From contig NZ_JALHAP010000082.1 in NCBI RefSeq assembly GCF_025215095.1, positions 723,041 to 787,040 of the forward strand: 64,000 nt of DNA, written 5' to 3'. This document shows positions 17,043-24,949 of this stretch, piece after piece (within the stretch, counting starts at the first letter, position 1; each line of letters starts with the position of its first letter). The DNA comes from Dryocola boscaweniae. Lineage in GTDB: Bacteria > Pseudomonadota > Gammaproteobacteria > Enterobacterales > Enterobacteriaceae. Under the pieces are notes generated by a model. That model saw nothing but the letters and a program-made list of their open reading frames with translations. It was not told where the DNA came from and ran no database searches. The position numbers were made by a program, and so were the translations under genes.

Positions 17043-17603
17043 ATGAAGAAAATTATTTTTGCAGCCGTGCTGGTACTTAGCGGCTTAGTCGTAGGCTGCA
17101 ATCAACTCACGCAGTACACCGTCAGCGAGCAGGAAATTAACCAGGCGCTGGCTAAACGTAACAATTTTTCCAAAAATATTGGCCTGCCGGGCGTTGCCGA
17201 CGCGCATATTGTGCTGACCAATCTCGCCTCGGAAATTGGCCGGGAAGAGCCGAATAAAGTGACGCTCACAGGCGATGCGAAGCTCGACATGACCTCCCTC
17301 TTCGGCAACCAGAAAGCAAATATCAAACTTAAGCTAAAAGCCCAGCCCGCCTTTAACAAAGAAGAAGGCGCAATCTATCTGCAAGAGATGGAAGTGGTGG
17401 ATGCGACCATAGAGCCGGAAAAAATGCAGACTATTTTGCAGACCATTATTCCTTATCTGAACCAGTCGCTGCGCAGCTACTTCAACCAGCAGCCTGCTTA
17501 TGTATTAAGCGAGGATAAAAGTTCCGGCGAATCGATGGCGAAGAAATACGCCAAGGGTATCGAAGTGAAGCCTGGCGAAATTATTATCCCTTTCATCAAT
17601 TAA
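17043..17603 (+). CDS. yceB: YceB, outer-membrane lipoprotein (DUF1439)
   Basis: 186 residues, the E. coli length. It has a lipoprotein signal (lipobox VVGC, Cys19 or so) followed by NQLTQYTVSEQEINQALAKR and the KVTLTGDAKLDMTSLFGNQK segment. The structural family is the YceB/SMP-like lipid-binding fold; its precise role is not known. The ATG at 17043 has TTGAGGAAC upstream; the in-frame codons from 16977 are not conserved. It stands alone, divergent from the GlxA-like gene and 157 bases before pyrC. Confidence 0.94.
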   Translation: MKKIIFAAVLVLSGLVVGCNQLTQYTVSEQEINQALAKRNNFSKNIGLPGVADAHIVLTNLASEIGREEPNKVTLTGDAKLDMTSLFGNQKANIKLKLKAQPAFNKEEGAIYLQEMEVVDATIEPEKMQTILQTIIPYLNQSLRSYFNQQPAYVLSEDKSSGESMAKKYAKGIEVKPGEIIIPFIN

Positions 17604-17675
17604 TTTGTGCCTCTCAGGGCAGATTTCCTCTGCCCTGAGCATTCTTCTGGCAAAAGCCGCAACAAAGTCGTGCAA

Positions 17676-17691
17676 ACGAAAACGTTTACGC
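17676..17691 (+). promoter_or_regulatory. PurR operator upstream of pyrC
   Basis: ACGAAAACGTTTACGC matches 13 of 16 positions of the PurR consensus ACGCAAACGTTTGCGT, including the central AAACGTTT. In E. coli, PurR represses pyrC from a site in the same place. Confidence 0.85.
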
Positions 17692-17692
17692 C

Positions 17693-17760
17693 TATCCTTA
17701 GTGCCCGGCATAAAACCAGCCCAAAGTTGACTGATTTTCCCTTCTAGCCGGAGCACGTTC
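17693..17760 (+). promoter_or_regulatory. pyrC promoter start region and CTP-sensing leader hairpin
   Basis: TATCCT (17693-17698) is a plausible -10 element. Just after it lies GTGCCCGGC, whose CCGGC (17705-17709) can pair with GCCGG (17747-17751), which overlaps the pyrC Shine-Dalgarno GCCGGAGC. In E. coli and Salmonella, pyrimidine excess shifts transcription start to a C, so the leader hairpin forms and translation is blocked; under limitation, start at a G gives a shorter, translated RNA. All elements of that switch are visible here. Confidence 0.8.
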
Positions 17761-18807
17761 ATGACCGTATTACCTCAGGTATTAAAAATTCGCCGCCCAG
17801 ACGACTGGCACGTTCATCTTCGTGATGGAGAGATGCTGAAAACTGTGGTGCCTTTGACGTCTGAAACCTACGGTCGCGCGATTGTCATGCCTAATCTGGT
17901 GCCACCGATTACTACCGTGGATGCCGCTGTCGCTTACCGTCAGCGTATTCTGGATGCCGTGCCGCAGGGCCATAAATTTGAACCGCTGATGACCTGCTAC
18001 TTAACGGATTCACTGGACCCGAACGAAGTCGAGCGTGGCTTCAACGAAGGCGTGTTTACCGCCGCCAAACTTTACCCGGCTAACGCCACCACCAACTCCA
18101 GCCATGGCGTAACCAGCACTGCGGCGATTATGCCCGTTCTGGAAAGAATGCAGAAAATCGGCATGCCTTTGCTGATTCACGGTGAAGTGACGCAGGCTGA
18201 GATTGATATTTTCGACCGTGAAGCGCTTTTCATCGAAACCGTTATGGAGCCGCTGCGCCAACAGTTGCCTGGGCTGAAGGTGGTATTCGAACACATCACC
18301 ACTAAAGATGCGGCGCAGTACGTGCAGGAAGGTAATTCTTTGTTGGGCGCGACCATTACCCCCCAGCATCTGATGTTCAACCGCAACCATATGCTGGTTG
18401 GCGGCGTGCGTCCTCATCTGTACTGTCTGCCAATCCTGAAACGTAGCATTCACCAGGAAGCCTTACGTGCGCTTGTCGCGAGCGGCTGTGACCGGGTATT
18501 CCTGGGTACGGATTCCGCGCCTCACGCCCGGCATCGTAAAGAAGCAAGCTGCGGATGCGCAGGCTGCTTCAACGCCCCTTCTGCGCTTGGCGCGTATGCT
18601 ACCGTGTTTGAAGAGCTCAATGCCTTTGAGCATTTCGAAGCCTTCGCTTCGCTTAACGGCCCGCGTTTCTACGGCCTGCCGGTGAACGAAGAAACTATCG
18701 AACTGGTGCGCGAGCCGGTACTGATCCCTGAAACTATCGCCGCCAGCGATGACTGCATTGTGCCGTTCCTTGCGGGCGAACAGGTCGCCTGGTCTGTAAA
18801 AGCATAA
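17761..18807 (+). CDS. pyrC: PyrC, dihydroorotase
   Basis: 348 residues, class II dihydroorotase of pyrimidine synthesis (carbamoyl-aspartate to dihydroorotate). The metal-binding RRPDDWHVHLRDGEML motif carries the first two histidines. The carboxylated lysine is in TAAKLYPANATTNS, further ligand histidines are in LLIHGEV and FEHITT, and the aspartate is in FLGTDSAPH. It begins MTVLPQVLKIRRPDDWHVHL like the E. coli enzyme. Expression is likely controlled by the PurR box and leader switch described separately. It is followed by dinI after 74 bases. Confidence 0.97.
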   Translation: MTVLPQVLKIRRPDDWHVHLRDGEMLKTVVPLTSETYGRAIVMPNLVPPITTVDAAVAYRQRILDAVPQGHKFEPLMTCYLTDSLDPNEVERGFNEGVFTAAKLYPANATTNSSHGVTSTAAIMPVLERMQKIGMPLLIHGEVTQAEIDIFDREALFIETVMEPLRQQLPGLKVVFEHITTKDAAQYVQEGNSLLGATITPQHLMFNRNHMLVGGVRPHLYCLPILKRSIHQEALRALVASGCDRVFLGTDSAPHARHRKEASCGCAGCFNAPSALGAYATVFEELNAFEHFEAFASLNGPRFYGLPVNEETIELVREPVLIPETIAASDDCIVPFLAGEQVAWSVKA

Positions 18808-18844
18808 TTTTTTTACACCCCCTGTTGCAGGATGCAAGTTAAGA

Positions 18845-18860
18845 CTGTATAAATAAACAG
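18845..18860 (+). promoter_or_regulatory. LexA operator (SOS box) of dinI
   Basis: CTGTATAAATAAACAG is a full CTGT-N8-ACAG LexA box, 22 bases upstream of the dinI ATG and overlapping its presumed promoter (TATATT follows). It matches the SOS-controlled dinI promoter of E. coli. Confidence 0.92.
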
Positions 18861-18881
18861 TATATTGTACAGGGGGTTGTT

Positions 18882-19127
18882 ATGCGTATCGAAGTGACTA
18901 TTGCTAAAACCACGCAGTTACCGCCGGGAGCCGTCGACGCTCTGGCTCAGGAATTAACTCGCCGCATTACCCAGCATTTCCCGGAAACCAACAATCATGT
19001 CCAGGTGCGTTATGCCGCGGGCAACAATCTTACGGTGTTGGGGGGTGCTAAAGAAGATAAAGACCGCATCAGCGAAATCCTGCAGGAAACGTGGGAGAGC
19101 GCTGACGACTGGTTTTCCGCAGATTAA
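18882..19127 (+). CDS. dinI: DinI, SOS modulator of RecA
   Basis: 81 residues: MRIEVTIAKTTQLPPGAVDA at the start, the acidic C-terminal helix DRISEILQETWESADDWFSAD that mimics DNA and binds RecA. It stabilises or inhibits RecA filaments and slows LexA/UmuD cleavage. It has AGGGGGTTGTT upstream of the ATG and a LexA box just before it. It is monocistronic, with an intrinsic terminator after the stop. Confidence 0.96.
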   Translation: MRIEVTIAKTTQLPPGAVDALAQELTRRITQHFPETNNHVQVRYAAGNNLTVLGGAKEDKDRISEILQETWESADDWFSAD

Positions 19128-19156
19128 ATAAAAATTATCCCTCGTAGTTCTTTTTT

Positions 19157-19182
19157 GCCGGGTGTCGCCATCCGGTTTTTTT
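19157..19182 (+). terminator. Intrinsic terminator after dinI
   Basis: CCGGGTG-TCGC-CATCCGG hairpin (one G-U pair) followed by seven T residues, 30 bases past the dinI stop. Confidence 0.88.
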
Positions 19183-19430
19183 CATTTCCCGCCCGTTTTG
19201 TCGATTAATTTTCAGGCAATGTTCTGATTGCTATTGCGATTCATCAAAAATATTCGATTCACCTGCGGCTTTATTGTTCAGTTGGCCTCATTAATATAAA
19301 AAAATTGTTGCAGGGTATTTATTTCTTCCGCGAAATCCCTTATTCATTGATATACTTAACTGGCTTCACATTTAACAAGCATTAAACCTCGCCAGCCGTT
19401 GTCTTAAACACACGCATATAAGGGGTTATG

Positions 19431-19685
19431 ATGGAAAAAAATAGTGATGTAATCCAGACCCATCCCCTTGTCGGATGGGACATCAGTACCGTAGACAGCT
19501 ACGATGCGCTGATGCTGCGCCTGCACTACCTGACATCTAATAAGCACAAGCAAGATGAAACTGAGATAGGTCAGACGCTATGGCTGACTACGGACGTTGC
19601 CCGGCAATTTATTTCTATTTTAGAGGCCGGGATCGCAAAAATTGAATCCAGTGAATACCAGGTAAACGATCACCGTAAGCATTGA
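19431..19685 (+). CDS. bssS: BssS (YceP), biofilm regulator
   Basis: 84 residues from the second of two adjacent ATGs (19428 and 19431), giving MEKNSDVIQTHPLVGWDIST as in E. coli BssS. VDSYDALMLRLHYLTSN and QTLWLTTDVARQFISILEAG are nearly identical to the E. coli protein. It is reported to influence biofilm formation through signal and indole-linked regulation; the molecular mechanism is unknown. The 303 bases between dinI and this gene hold only the dinI terminator and A+T-rich sequence that presumably includes the bssS promoter (TATACT near 19350). Confidence 0.94.
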   Translation: MEKNSDVIQTHPLVGWDISTVDSYDALMLRLHYLTSNKHKQDETEIGQTLWLTTDVARQFISILEAGIAKIESSEYQVNDHRKH

Positions 19686-19710
19686 TTGTCAATGCAACAG
19701 TTAAGAATCC

Positions 19711-19737
19711 AAGGCACCCTCGAGGTGCCTTTTTTTA
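19711..19737 (+). terminator. Intrinsic terminator after bssS
   Basis: AAGGCACC-CTCGA-GGTGCCTT hairpin followed by a T-run, 26 bases past the bssS stop. Confidence 0.92.
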
Positions 19738-19819
19738 TTTTTTACGTCACGTTTAATTGCCTGCCATTTGAGAATTAATTACCCTGCTAGTGGTATTTCC
19801 AGAAATTGAGAAAAGCGAC

Positions 19820-20935
19820 ATGCATTACGATCTTATCATTGTGGGCAGTGGATCCGTCGGGGCTGCGGCAGGCTGTTATGCCACCCACTCCGGCCTGAAG
19901 GTTTTAATGATCGATAGCGCCCATCCTCCGCACCAACAGGGCAGCCACCATGGCGACACCCGACTGATGCGTCACGCCTATGGAGAAGGCGAGAAATATG
20001 TTCCTCTGGTGCTGCGCGCGCAGAAACTGTGGGACGCGCTTGAGCAGATAAGCGGCGAAAAACTCTTTCACCGCACAGGGGTGATTAATCTTGGCCCTGA
20101 AAATTCGACGTTTATCTCTACCGTACAAAGCAGCGCGGAAAAATTCTCCTTAACGCTTGAGACGTTAGATGCCGGCGCGGTGATGGAACGCTGGCCGAAT
20201 ATTACCGTACCCGACGGTTACGTAGGTTTATTCGAGCCGAACTCCGGCGTGTTGCGCAGCGAGCTCGCCGTGGCCACCTACATTCGCCTGGCTAATCAGG
20301 GCGGCTGCGCCCAGCTTTTTAACTGCGCGGTGACAGACATTCGCCATACGGATGAAGGCGTCATCGTTGAAACTGCTGAAGGTGAATATACCGCCAGCAA
20401 GCTTCTGGTGAGCGCGGGGACCTGGGTGACGAAACTGCTGCCGACATTACCGGTTACGCCGGTACGCAAGATCTTCGCATGGCATCAGGCGGACGGTCGT
20501 TACAGCGAGGAAAACCATTTCCCTGCGTTTACCGGAGAAATGCCGGACGGCAGCCAGTATTACGGTTTCCCGGCCCAGGACAACGAGCTGAAAATCGGCA
20601 AGCACAACGGCGGCCAGGTTATTAGCGAGCCGGAACAGCGTAAACCTTTCGGTTCTGTAGCAAGCGACGGCAGCGAAGCCTTTGGCTTCCTGCGCAAATT
20701 CCTGCCGGGCGTGGGCGTCTGCCTGCACGGAGCAGCCTGCACTTACGATAACTCTCCGGATGAAGATTTTATCATCGACACTTTGCCCGGCCATGATAAT
20801 ACGCTGGTCATCACCGGCCTTAGCGGGCACGGCTTTAAATTTGCCTCCGTACTGGGTGAAATCGCCTGTCAGTTCGCCCTGGACAAAAGGCCTGATTTCG
20901 ATCTTTCTCCTTTTTCCCTTTCTCGTTTTGGCTAA
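19820..20935 (+). CDS. solA: SolA, N-methyl-L-tryptophan / sarcosine-type oxidase
   Basis: 371 residues from the ATG at 19820 (MHYDLIIVGSGSVGAAAGCY); a TTG/GTG-type extension upstream is not conserved. The N-terminal dinucleotide-binding GxGxxG motif binds FAD. GSHHGDTRLMRHAYGEGEKY is the MSOX/MTOX signature, and the covalent-FAD cysteine region is CLHGAACTYDNSPDEDFIID. It oxidatively demethylates N-methyl amino acids, giving formaldehyde and H2O2. It is monocistronic, followed by an intrinsic terminator. Confidence 0.94.
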   Translation: MHYDLIIVGSGSVGAAAGCYATHSGLKVLMIDSAHPPHQQGSHHGDTRLMRHAYGEGEKYVPLVLRAQKLWDALEQISGEKLFHRTGVINLGPENSTFISTVQSSAEKFSLTLETLDAGAVMERWPNITVPDGYVGLFEPNSGVLRSELAVATYIRLANQGGCAQLFNCAVTDIRHTDEGVIVETAEGEYTASKLLVSAGTWVTKLLPTLPVTPVRKIFAWHQADGRYSEENHFPAFTGEMPDGSQYYGFPAQDNELKIGKHNGGQVISEPEQRKPFGSVASDGSEAFGFLRKFLPGVGVCLHGAACTYDNSPDEDFIIDTLPGHDNTLVITGLSGHGFKFASVLGEIACQFALDKRPDFDLSPFSLSRFG

Positions 20936-20940
20936 CGTTT

Positions 20941-20974
20941 ACAGGACTCCCTTTACCCGGTGAGTCCTGTTTTT
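20941..20974 (+). terminator. Intrinsic terminator after solA
   Basis: ACAGGACTC / GAGTCCTGT arms around a 12-base loop, followed by TTTT, 5 bases past the solA stop. It ends 14 bases before the small yceO frame. Confidence 0.88.
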
Positions 20975-20987
20975 GACTGGACTATTT

Positions 20988-21101
20988 ATGCGCCGTCTTA
21001 TTCACTTCTTAATCAATAACGTTCGTGAACATTTAATGCTGTACCTTATTTTGTGGTCGTTACTGGCGCTTATCGATATTGCATATCTTTATTTTTACTG
21101 A
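20988..21101 (+). CDS. yceO: YceO-like small membrane protein
   Basis: A 37-residue frame: MRRLIHFLINNVREHLMLYL then ILWSLLALIDIAYLYFY. It aligns with the C-terminal 37 residues of the 46-residue E. coli YceO, which occupies the same place between solA and yceJ. The protein is a short basic start plus one hydrophobic helix with an aromatic end, probably inner-membrane. No strong Shine-Dalgarno is visible before this ATG; a TTG a few codons upstream could be used instead. Its function is unknown; YceO has been linked to biofilm formation in E. coli screens. The 296 bases after it contain no convincing gene. Confidence 0.75.
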   Translation: MRRLIHFLINNVREHLMLYLILWSLLALIDIAYLYFY

Positions 21102-21397
21102 GCTTATTCATCGTCGGAATATTGACAATAATTGACAGTTAACTGAACTAAATATAGTTTTCATGCAAATAATTAGACTGACATAATGTATCACGCAGCA
21201 AAGAAAAGCCCCTTCGCATAACAACAAAACCAGGTCTTACGCTTTTTCATTCTCTCACCATGAATATACATCCTGCTTTTTAAGCAGTTTTTTTGATGAA
21301 GATTTTTATTATCTCCGCCATCCTTTATTTCTGTTGCAATAACGTTAACCAACGGTTTATGTTCTGATTTATCGATCTTTATATCAGGCGCATAATT

Positions 21398-21952
21398 ATG
21401 CAATGGCGTAATTCCCCCGAACGTTATGGACATCTGTCAGTGCTTATTCACTGGCTTGTCGCACTCACCGTTTACGGTATGTTTGGCCTCGGCCTGTGGA
21501 TGGTTACCCTCGGGTATTACGACGGCTGGTATCACAAGGCGCCGGAGTTACACAAAAGCATCGGCATGCTCGTTCTGCTGGTGATGGTTATTCGCGTGCT
21601 TTGGCGTTTTATCTCCCCGCCGCCGCCTCCGCTCGCAAGCTATACCCGCCTGACGCGCATCAGCGCGGTAGCCGCGCACATGCTGCTTTACGTGCTGCTT
21701 TTCGCCATTTTGTTTAGCGGCTATCTGATCTCTACGGCGGACGGAAAGCCCATCAGCGTGTTTGGCCTGTTCGACGTGCCTGCAACCATCAGCGATTTTG
21801 GCGCCCAGGCGGACCTCGCAGGAACGCTGCATCTTTGGCTGGCCTGGGGCGTGGTCATCCTCTCAGTTCTTCACGGTCTGGCCGCGCTAAAACACCACTT
21901 TATTGATAAAGACGTCACCCTCAAGCGGATGCTGGGGAAACCTTCTCGTTAA
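21398..21952 (+). CDS. yceJ: YceJ, cytochrome b561-family protein
   Basis: 184 residues, a four-helix inner-membrane di-heme cytochrome. It starts MQWRNSPERYGHLSVLIHWL, with His17 or so in the first helix and further heme-ligand histidines in PELHKSIGML, TLHLWLAWG and LKHHFIDKD. It is similar to E. coli YceJ, which differs from the classical CybB at another locus. It is 17 bases upstream of yceI, an arrangement suggesting joint electron-transfer or isoprenoid-related function at the inner membrane/periplasm. Confidence 0.93.
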   Translation: MQWRNSPERYGHLSVLIHWLVALTVYGMFGLGLWMVTLGYYDGWYHKAPELHKSIGMLVLLVMVIRVLWRFISPPPPPLASYTRLTRISAVAAHMLLYVLLFAILFSGYLISTADGKPISVFGLFDVPATISDFGAQADLAGTLHLWLAWGVVILSVLHGLAALKHHFIDKDVTLKRMLGKPSR

Positions 21953-21969
21953 CTATGGAGCGAATGATG

Positions 21970-22542
21970 ATGAAAAAAAGCCTGCTGGGACTGGCCTTAG
22001 GCGCCCTGGTATTCACCACCGGGTCAGCGGTTGCCGCCGACTATAAAATTGACAAGCAAGGCCAGCACGCCTTCGTCAATTTCCGTATCCAGCACCTTGG
22101 CTATAGCTGGTTGTACGGGACTTTCCGCGATTTCGACGGTACTTTTACCTTCGATGAGAAAAACCCTGCCGCGGACAAAGTCAACGTCACCATCAATACC
22201 ACAAGCGTTGACACCAACCACGCCGAGCGTGATAAGCACTTGCGCAGCGCTGAATTCCTCAACGTCACCAAATTCCCGCAGGCAACCTTTGTTTCGACCG
22301 CCGTGAAGAAGGACGGAGAAGAGCTTGATATCACAGGTAATCTGACGCTTAACGGCGTGACGAAGCCAGTTACCCTCGAAGCGAAACTGATTGGTCAGGG
22401 GGACGATCCGTGGGGCGGCGTGCGCGCAGGGTTTGAAGCGGAAGGCAAAATTCGTCTGAAAGACTTCAATATCACCACCGACCTGGGCCCTGCATCTCAG
22501 GAAGTGGATCTGATTATTTCTGTGGAAGGCGTTCGTCAGTAA
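21970..22542 (+). CDS. yceI: YceI, periplasmic lipocalin-like protein
   Basis: 190 residues, with a Sec signal peptide (MKKSLLGLALGALVFTTGSA, cleaved after AVA) and then ADYKIDKQGQHAFVNFRIQH and LGYSWLYGTFRDFDGTF. The family forms a lipocalin-like barrel that binds a polyisoprenoid (known from Thermus TT1927b and the E. coli protein). Several in-frame ATGs precede (21964-21970); the one giving MKKSLL matches E. coli. It is coupled with yceJ and followed by a strong terminator. Acid/high-pH and osmotic induction is known in E. coli. Confidence 0.95.
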   Translation: MKKSLLGLALGALVFTTGSAVAADYKIDKQGQHAFVNFRIQHLGYSWLYGTFRDFDGTFTFDEKNPAADKVNVTINTTSVDTNHAERDKHLRSAEFLNVTKFPQATFVSTAVKKDGEELDITGNLTLNGVTKPVTLEAKLIGQGDDPWGGVRAGFEAEGKIRLKDFNITTDLGPASQEVDLIISVEGVRQ

Positions 22543-22549
22543 GCGCAAT

Positions 22550-22580
22550 AACTATCTCCCCTTGCGGGGAGATAGTTTTA
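22550..22580. terminator. Terminator between yceI and trhO
   Basis: AACTATCTCCCC-TTGC-GGGGAGATAGTT: a 12-base perfect stem, then TTTAT. It ends exactly where the convergent trhO stop codon begins and probably serves yceI. Confidence 0.9.
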
Positions 22581-23630
22581 TCATTCCGGGTCAGGAATAC
22601 CCAGCGTGGTATTGAGTGCGCCACGGGATTTATTGAAGATTTTATTGCCGTTTTCACGCCCGGCACGACGCCGGCGCTGCTCTTCAGGCGAAAGCGCCAG
22701 CTCCTCCTTGCATACTTCGCTGCAACAGCCGTGGAATATCTCAGCACAGCTCGGGCACTGAATAAACAGCAGATGACAGCCGTCGTTTTTGCAATTGGTG
22801 TGGCTGTCGCATACGGCGCCGCACTGATGACAATGCGCAATCACGTCATCCGAAATTCGCTCGCCCATTCGCTCGTCAAAGACAAAGTTTTTGCCCACGA
22901 AGCGCACAGGAATGCCCTGCTCACGAGCACGACGCGCATATTCGATGATCCCGCCTTCAATGTGATAAACATTTTTGAAGCCGTTATGACGCATCCAGGC
23001 GCTGGCTTTTTCACAGCGAATGCCGCCGGTGCAATACATAACGATTTTTTTGTCTTTATCGTCCCGCAGCATATCAACGGCTTTCGGAAGCTGTTCGCGG
23101 AAGGTATCCGCCGGGATTTCCATCGCGTTCTGGAAATGCCCCACTTCGTATTCGTAGTGGTTACGCATGTCGATAAACACGGCGTCAGGGTCGTCCAGCA
23201 TACTGTTAACTTCGGCAGCCTTAAGGTAATCGCCCACATCGCTGGCATCAAAAGTTGGATCGTCAATACCATCCGCCACAATGCGATCGCGCACCTTCAT
23301 ACGCAACACCCAAAACGACTTGCCGTCATCATCCAGCGCCACGTTAAGACGCAGGTTATTCAGCGCGGGGTGGAAGGCATACAGCATTTCGCGGAACGCC
23401 TCCACGCGGCTTTGCGGCACGCTGATTTGGGCATTGATCCCTTCGCGGGCCAGATAAACACGGCCAAACACATCCAGCGAGACAAACGCTTTGTAAAGCT
23501 CATCGCGGGTGGTCTGTGGCTCATCAATGGTGAAATATTTATAGAATGAGAGGGTGGTACGCGGCTCGGTTTCGGCCAGCATGCGTTCACGCAGTTCCTC
23601 ATTCGATATGCGGTTATGTAACACTGGCAT
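22581..23630 (-). CDS. trhO: TrhO (YceA), tRNA uridine-34 hydroxylase
   Basis: 349 residues from the ATG at 23630 (MPVLHNRISNEELRERMLAE). The N-terminal UPF0176 acylphosphatase-like domain is followed by a rhodanese domain with the active-site loop MYCTGGIRCEKASAW. The C-terminal part is a cysteine cluster (CHQCGAVCDSHTNC, CPSC, CCSEVC) suggesting a metal site. TrhO uses O2 to make 5-hydroxyuridine at tRNA position 34. It is convergent with yceI and divergent from lpxL. Confidence 0.95.
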   Translation of the reverse strand: MPVLHNRISNEELRERMLAETEPRTTLSFYKYFTIDEPQTTRDELYKAFVSLDVFGRVYLAREGINAQISVPQSRVEAFREMLYAFHPALNNLRLNVALDDDGKSFWVLRMKVRDRIVADGIDDPTFDASDVGDYLKAAEVNSMLDDPDAVFIDMRNHYEYEVGHFQNAMEIPADTFREQLPKAVDMLRDDKDKKIVMYCTGGIRCEKASAWMRHNGFKNVYHIEGGIIEYARRAREQGIPVRFVGKNFVFDERMGERISDDVIAHCHQCGAVCDSHTNCKNDGCHLLFIQCPSCAEIFHGCCSEVCKEELALSPEEQRRRRAGRENGNKIFNKSRGALNTTLGIPDPE

Positions 23631-23861
23631 GGTGTTCGCTCGTCTATCGCAGAGATGAAAAAAGTGGCCAGCATCATAAAGCAAATAACGTTAATTTACA
23701 TCCCTGCGTTTTGCGCTACATTTTCCTCACCCATTGGCTTAAAGAACAACATTTGGTGAATTATCAGGCATTCTGCCGCCGTTAATTTTGGCTGGACATT
23801 AAAAAATGTCACAATAGCCCAATCAAGAAGATCCGGCATTTGCCGTCACAATAGGTTTTAC

Positions 23862-24785
23862 ATGACGAACTTACCGCAATTCTCGCGCGCATTACTTCAT
23901 CCCCGCTATTGGGGAACCTGGTTTGGAATTGGATTGCTCTATTTAATTACCCTGCTTCCTTACCCTGTTATTTATCGGCTTGGGCGCGGTCTTGGTCATT
24001 TAGCCATGCGGTTTATGAAACGCCGCGCCAGAATTACTCGTCGCAATCTTGAGCTGGCTTTTCCGCAAAAGAGCCCTGAAGAACGCGAACAGATTCTGGC
24101 TAAAAACTTTGAATCCGTGGGCCTCGGTCTGATGGAAACCGGCATTGCCTGGTTCTGGCCAACCTGGCGTATTCAACGCTGGTGCGACGTCAGCGGTGTG
24201 GATCAGATTCATGCGGTGCAGGAAGCAAAGCGCGGCGTGTTGCTCATCGGCATCCATTTCCTGACGCTTGAACTGGGCGCCCGCATGTTCGGCATGAACA
24301 CGCCCGGCATAGGCGTTTACCGTCCCAATGACAACGCCCTGCTCGACTGGCTGCAAACCTGGGGCCGCATGCGCTCGAATAAGAGCATGATCGATCGTAA
24401 AGACCTTAAAGGGATGATCCGTGCTCTGAAGCAGGGTGAAATTATCTGGTATGCCCCGGATCATGACTACGGCCCACGCGGCAGCGTTTTTGTTCCCTTC
24501 TTTGGCGTAGATGAAGCCGCTACGACTTCCGGAACTTACACGCTTGCGCGCATGTCCGGTGCGGCCATTGTTCCAATGGTGCCCCGCCGTAAGCCTGATG
24601 GTCAGGGGTATGAATTGATTATTCTGCCCGCCGAATTCTCCCCCCCGCTCCAAACGCCTGAAGGTACGGCGCTGTGGATGAACAAGATCATTGAACGGTG
24701 CATTTTAATGGCGCCAGAACAGTACATGTGGCTGCATCGTCGTTTTAAAACACGGCCTGAAGGCGTCCCTTCCCGCTATAAATAA
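23862..24785 (+). CDS. lpxL: LpxL (HtrB), lauroyl-Kdo2-lipid IVA acyltransferase
   Basis: 307 residues: MTNLPQFSRALLHPRYWGTW, one N-terminal membrane helix, and the catalytic HX4E/D motif in GIHFLTLELGARMFG. RPNDNALLDWLQTWGRMRSN and WYAPDHDYGPRGSVFVPFFG are further acyltransferase motifs, and the C-terminus MWLHRRFKTRPEGVPSRYK is typical. It adds the secondary laurate to lipid A at the inner membrane. It is monocistronic; an imperfect hairpin (24793-24824) follows the stop. Confidence 0.96.
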   Translation: MTNLPQFSRALLHPRYWGTWFGIGLLYLITLLPYPVIYRLGRGLGHLAMRFMKRRARITRRNLELAFPQKSPEEREQILAKNFESVGLGLMETGIAWFWPTWRIQRWCDVSGVDQIHAVQEAKRGVLLIGIHFLTLELGARMFGMNTPGIGVYRPNDNALLDWLQTWGRMRSNKSMIDRKDLKGMIRALKQGEIIWYAPDHDYGPRGSVFVPFFGVDEAATTSGTYTLARMSGAAIVPMVPRRKPDGQGYELIILPAEFSPPLQTPEGTALWMNKIIERCILMAPEQYMWLHRRFKTRPEGVPSRYK

Positions 24786-24949
24786 AGCGCTCGGGTTTTC
24801 TCCTTCGTAGCGGGGAGAAAGCCCTGTCATTTGATTAAAAAAGCTTTCCGGTTTGCCTCTTTCCCTTTATCAGGCGCATACTTAGCAGGGTAATATTTTC
24901 TCTTTCTGGCCTTTACCTGCGCCAGTTTTCCCTGATTATCTGGAGCGTT

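Noticed and set aside
21191..21433. 80-codon minus-strand frame upstream of yceJ
   Set aside because: It overlaps the yceJ start and its promoter region, has no family similarity and a weak start context.
22731..23549. A 272-codon plus-strand open frame
   Set aside because: It is the complement of trhO; the His/Val-rich translation is typical of a shadow frame.
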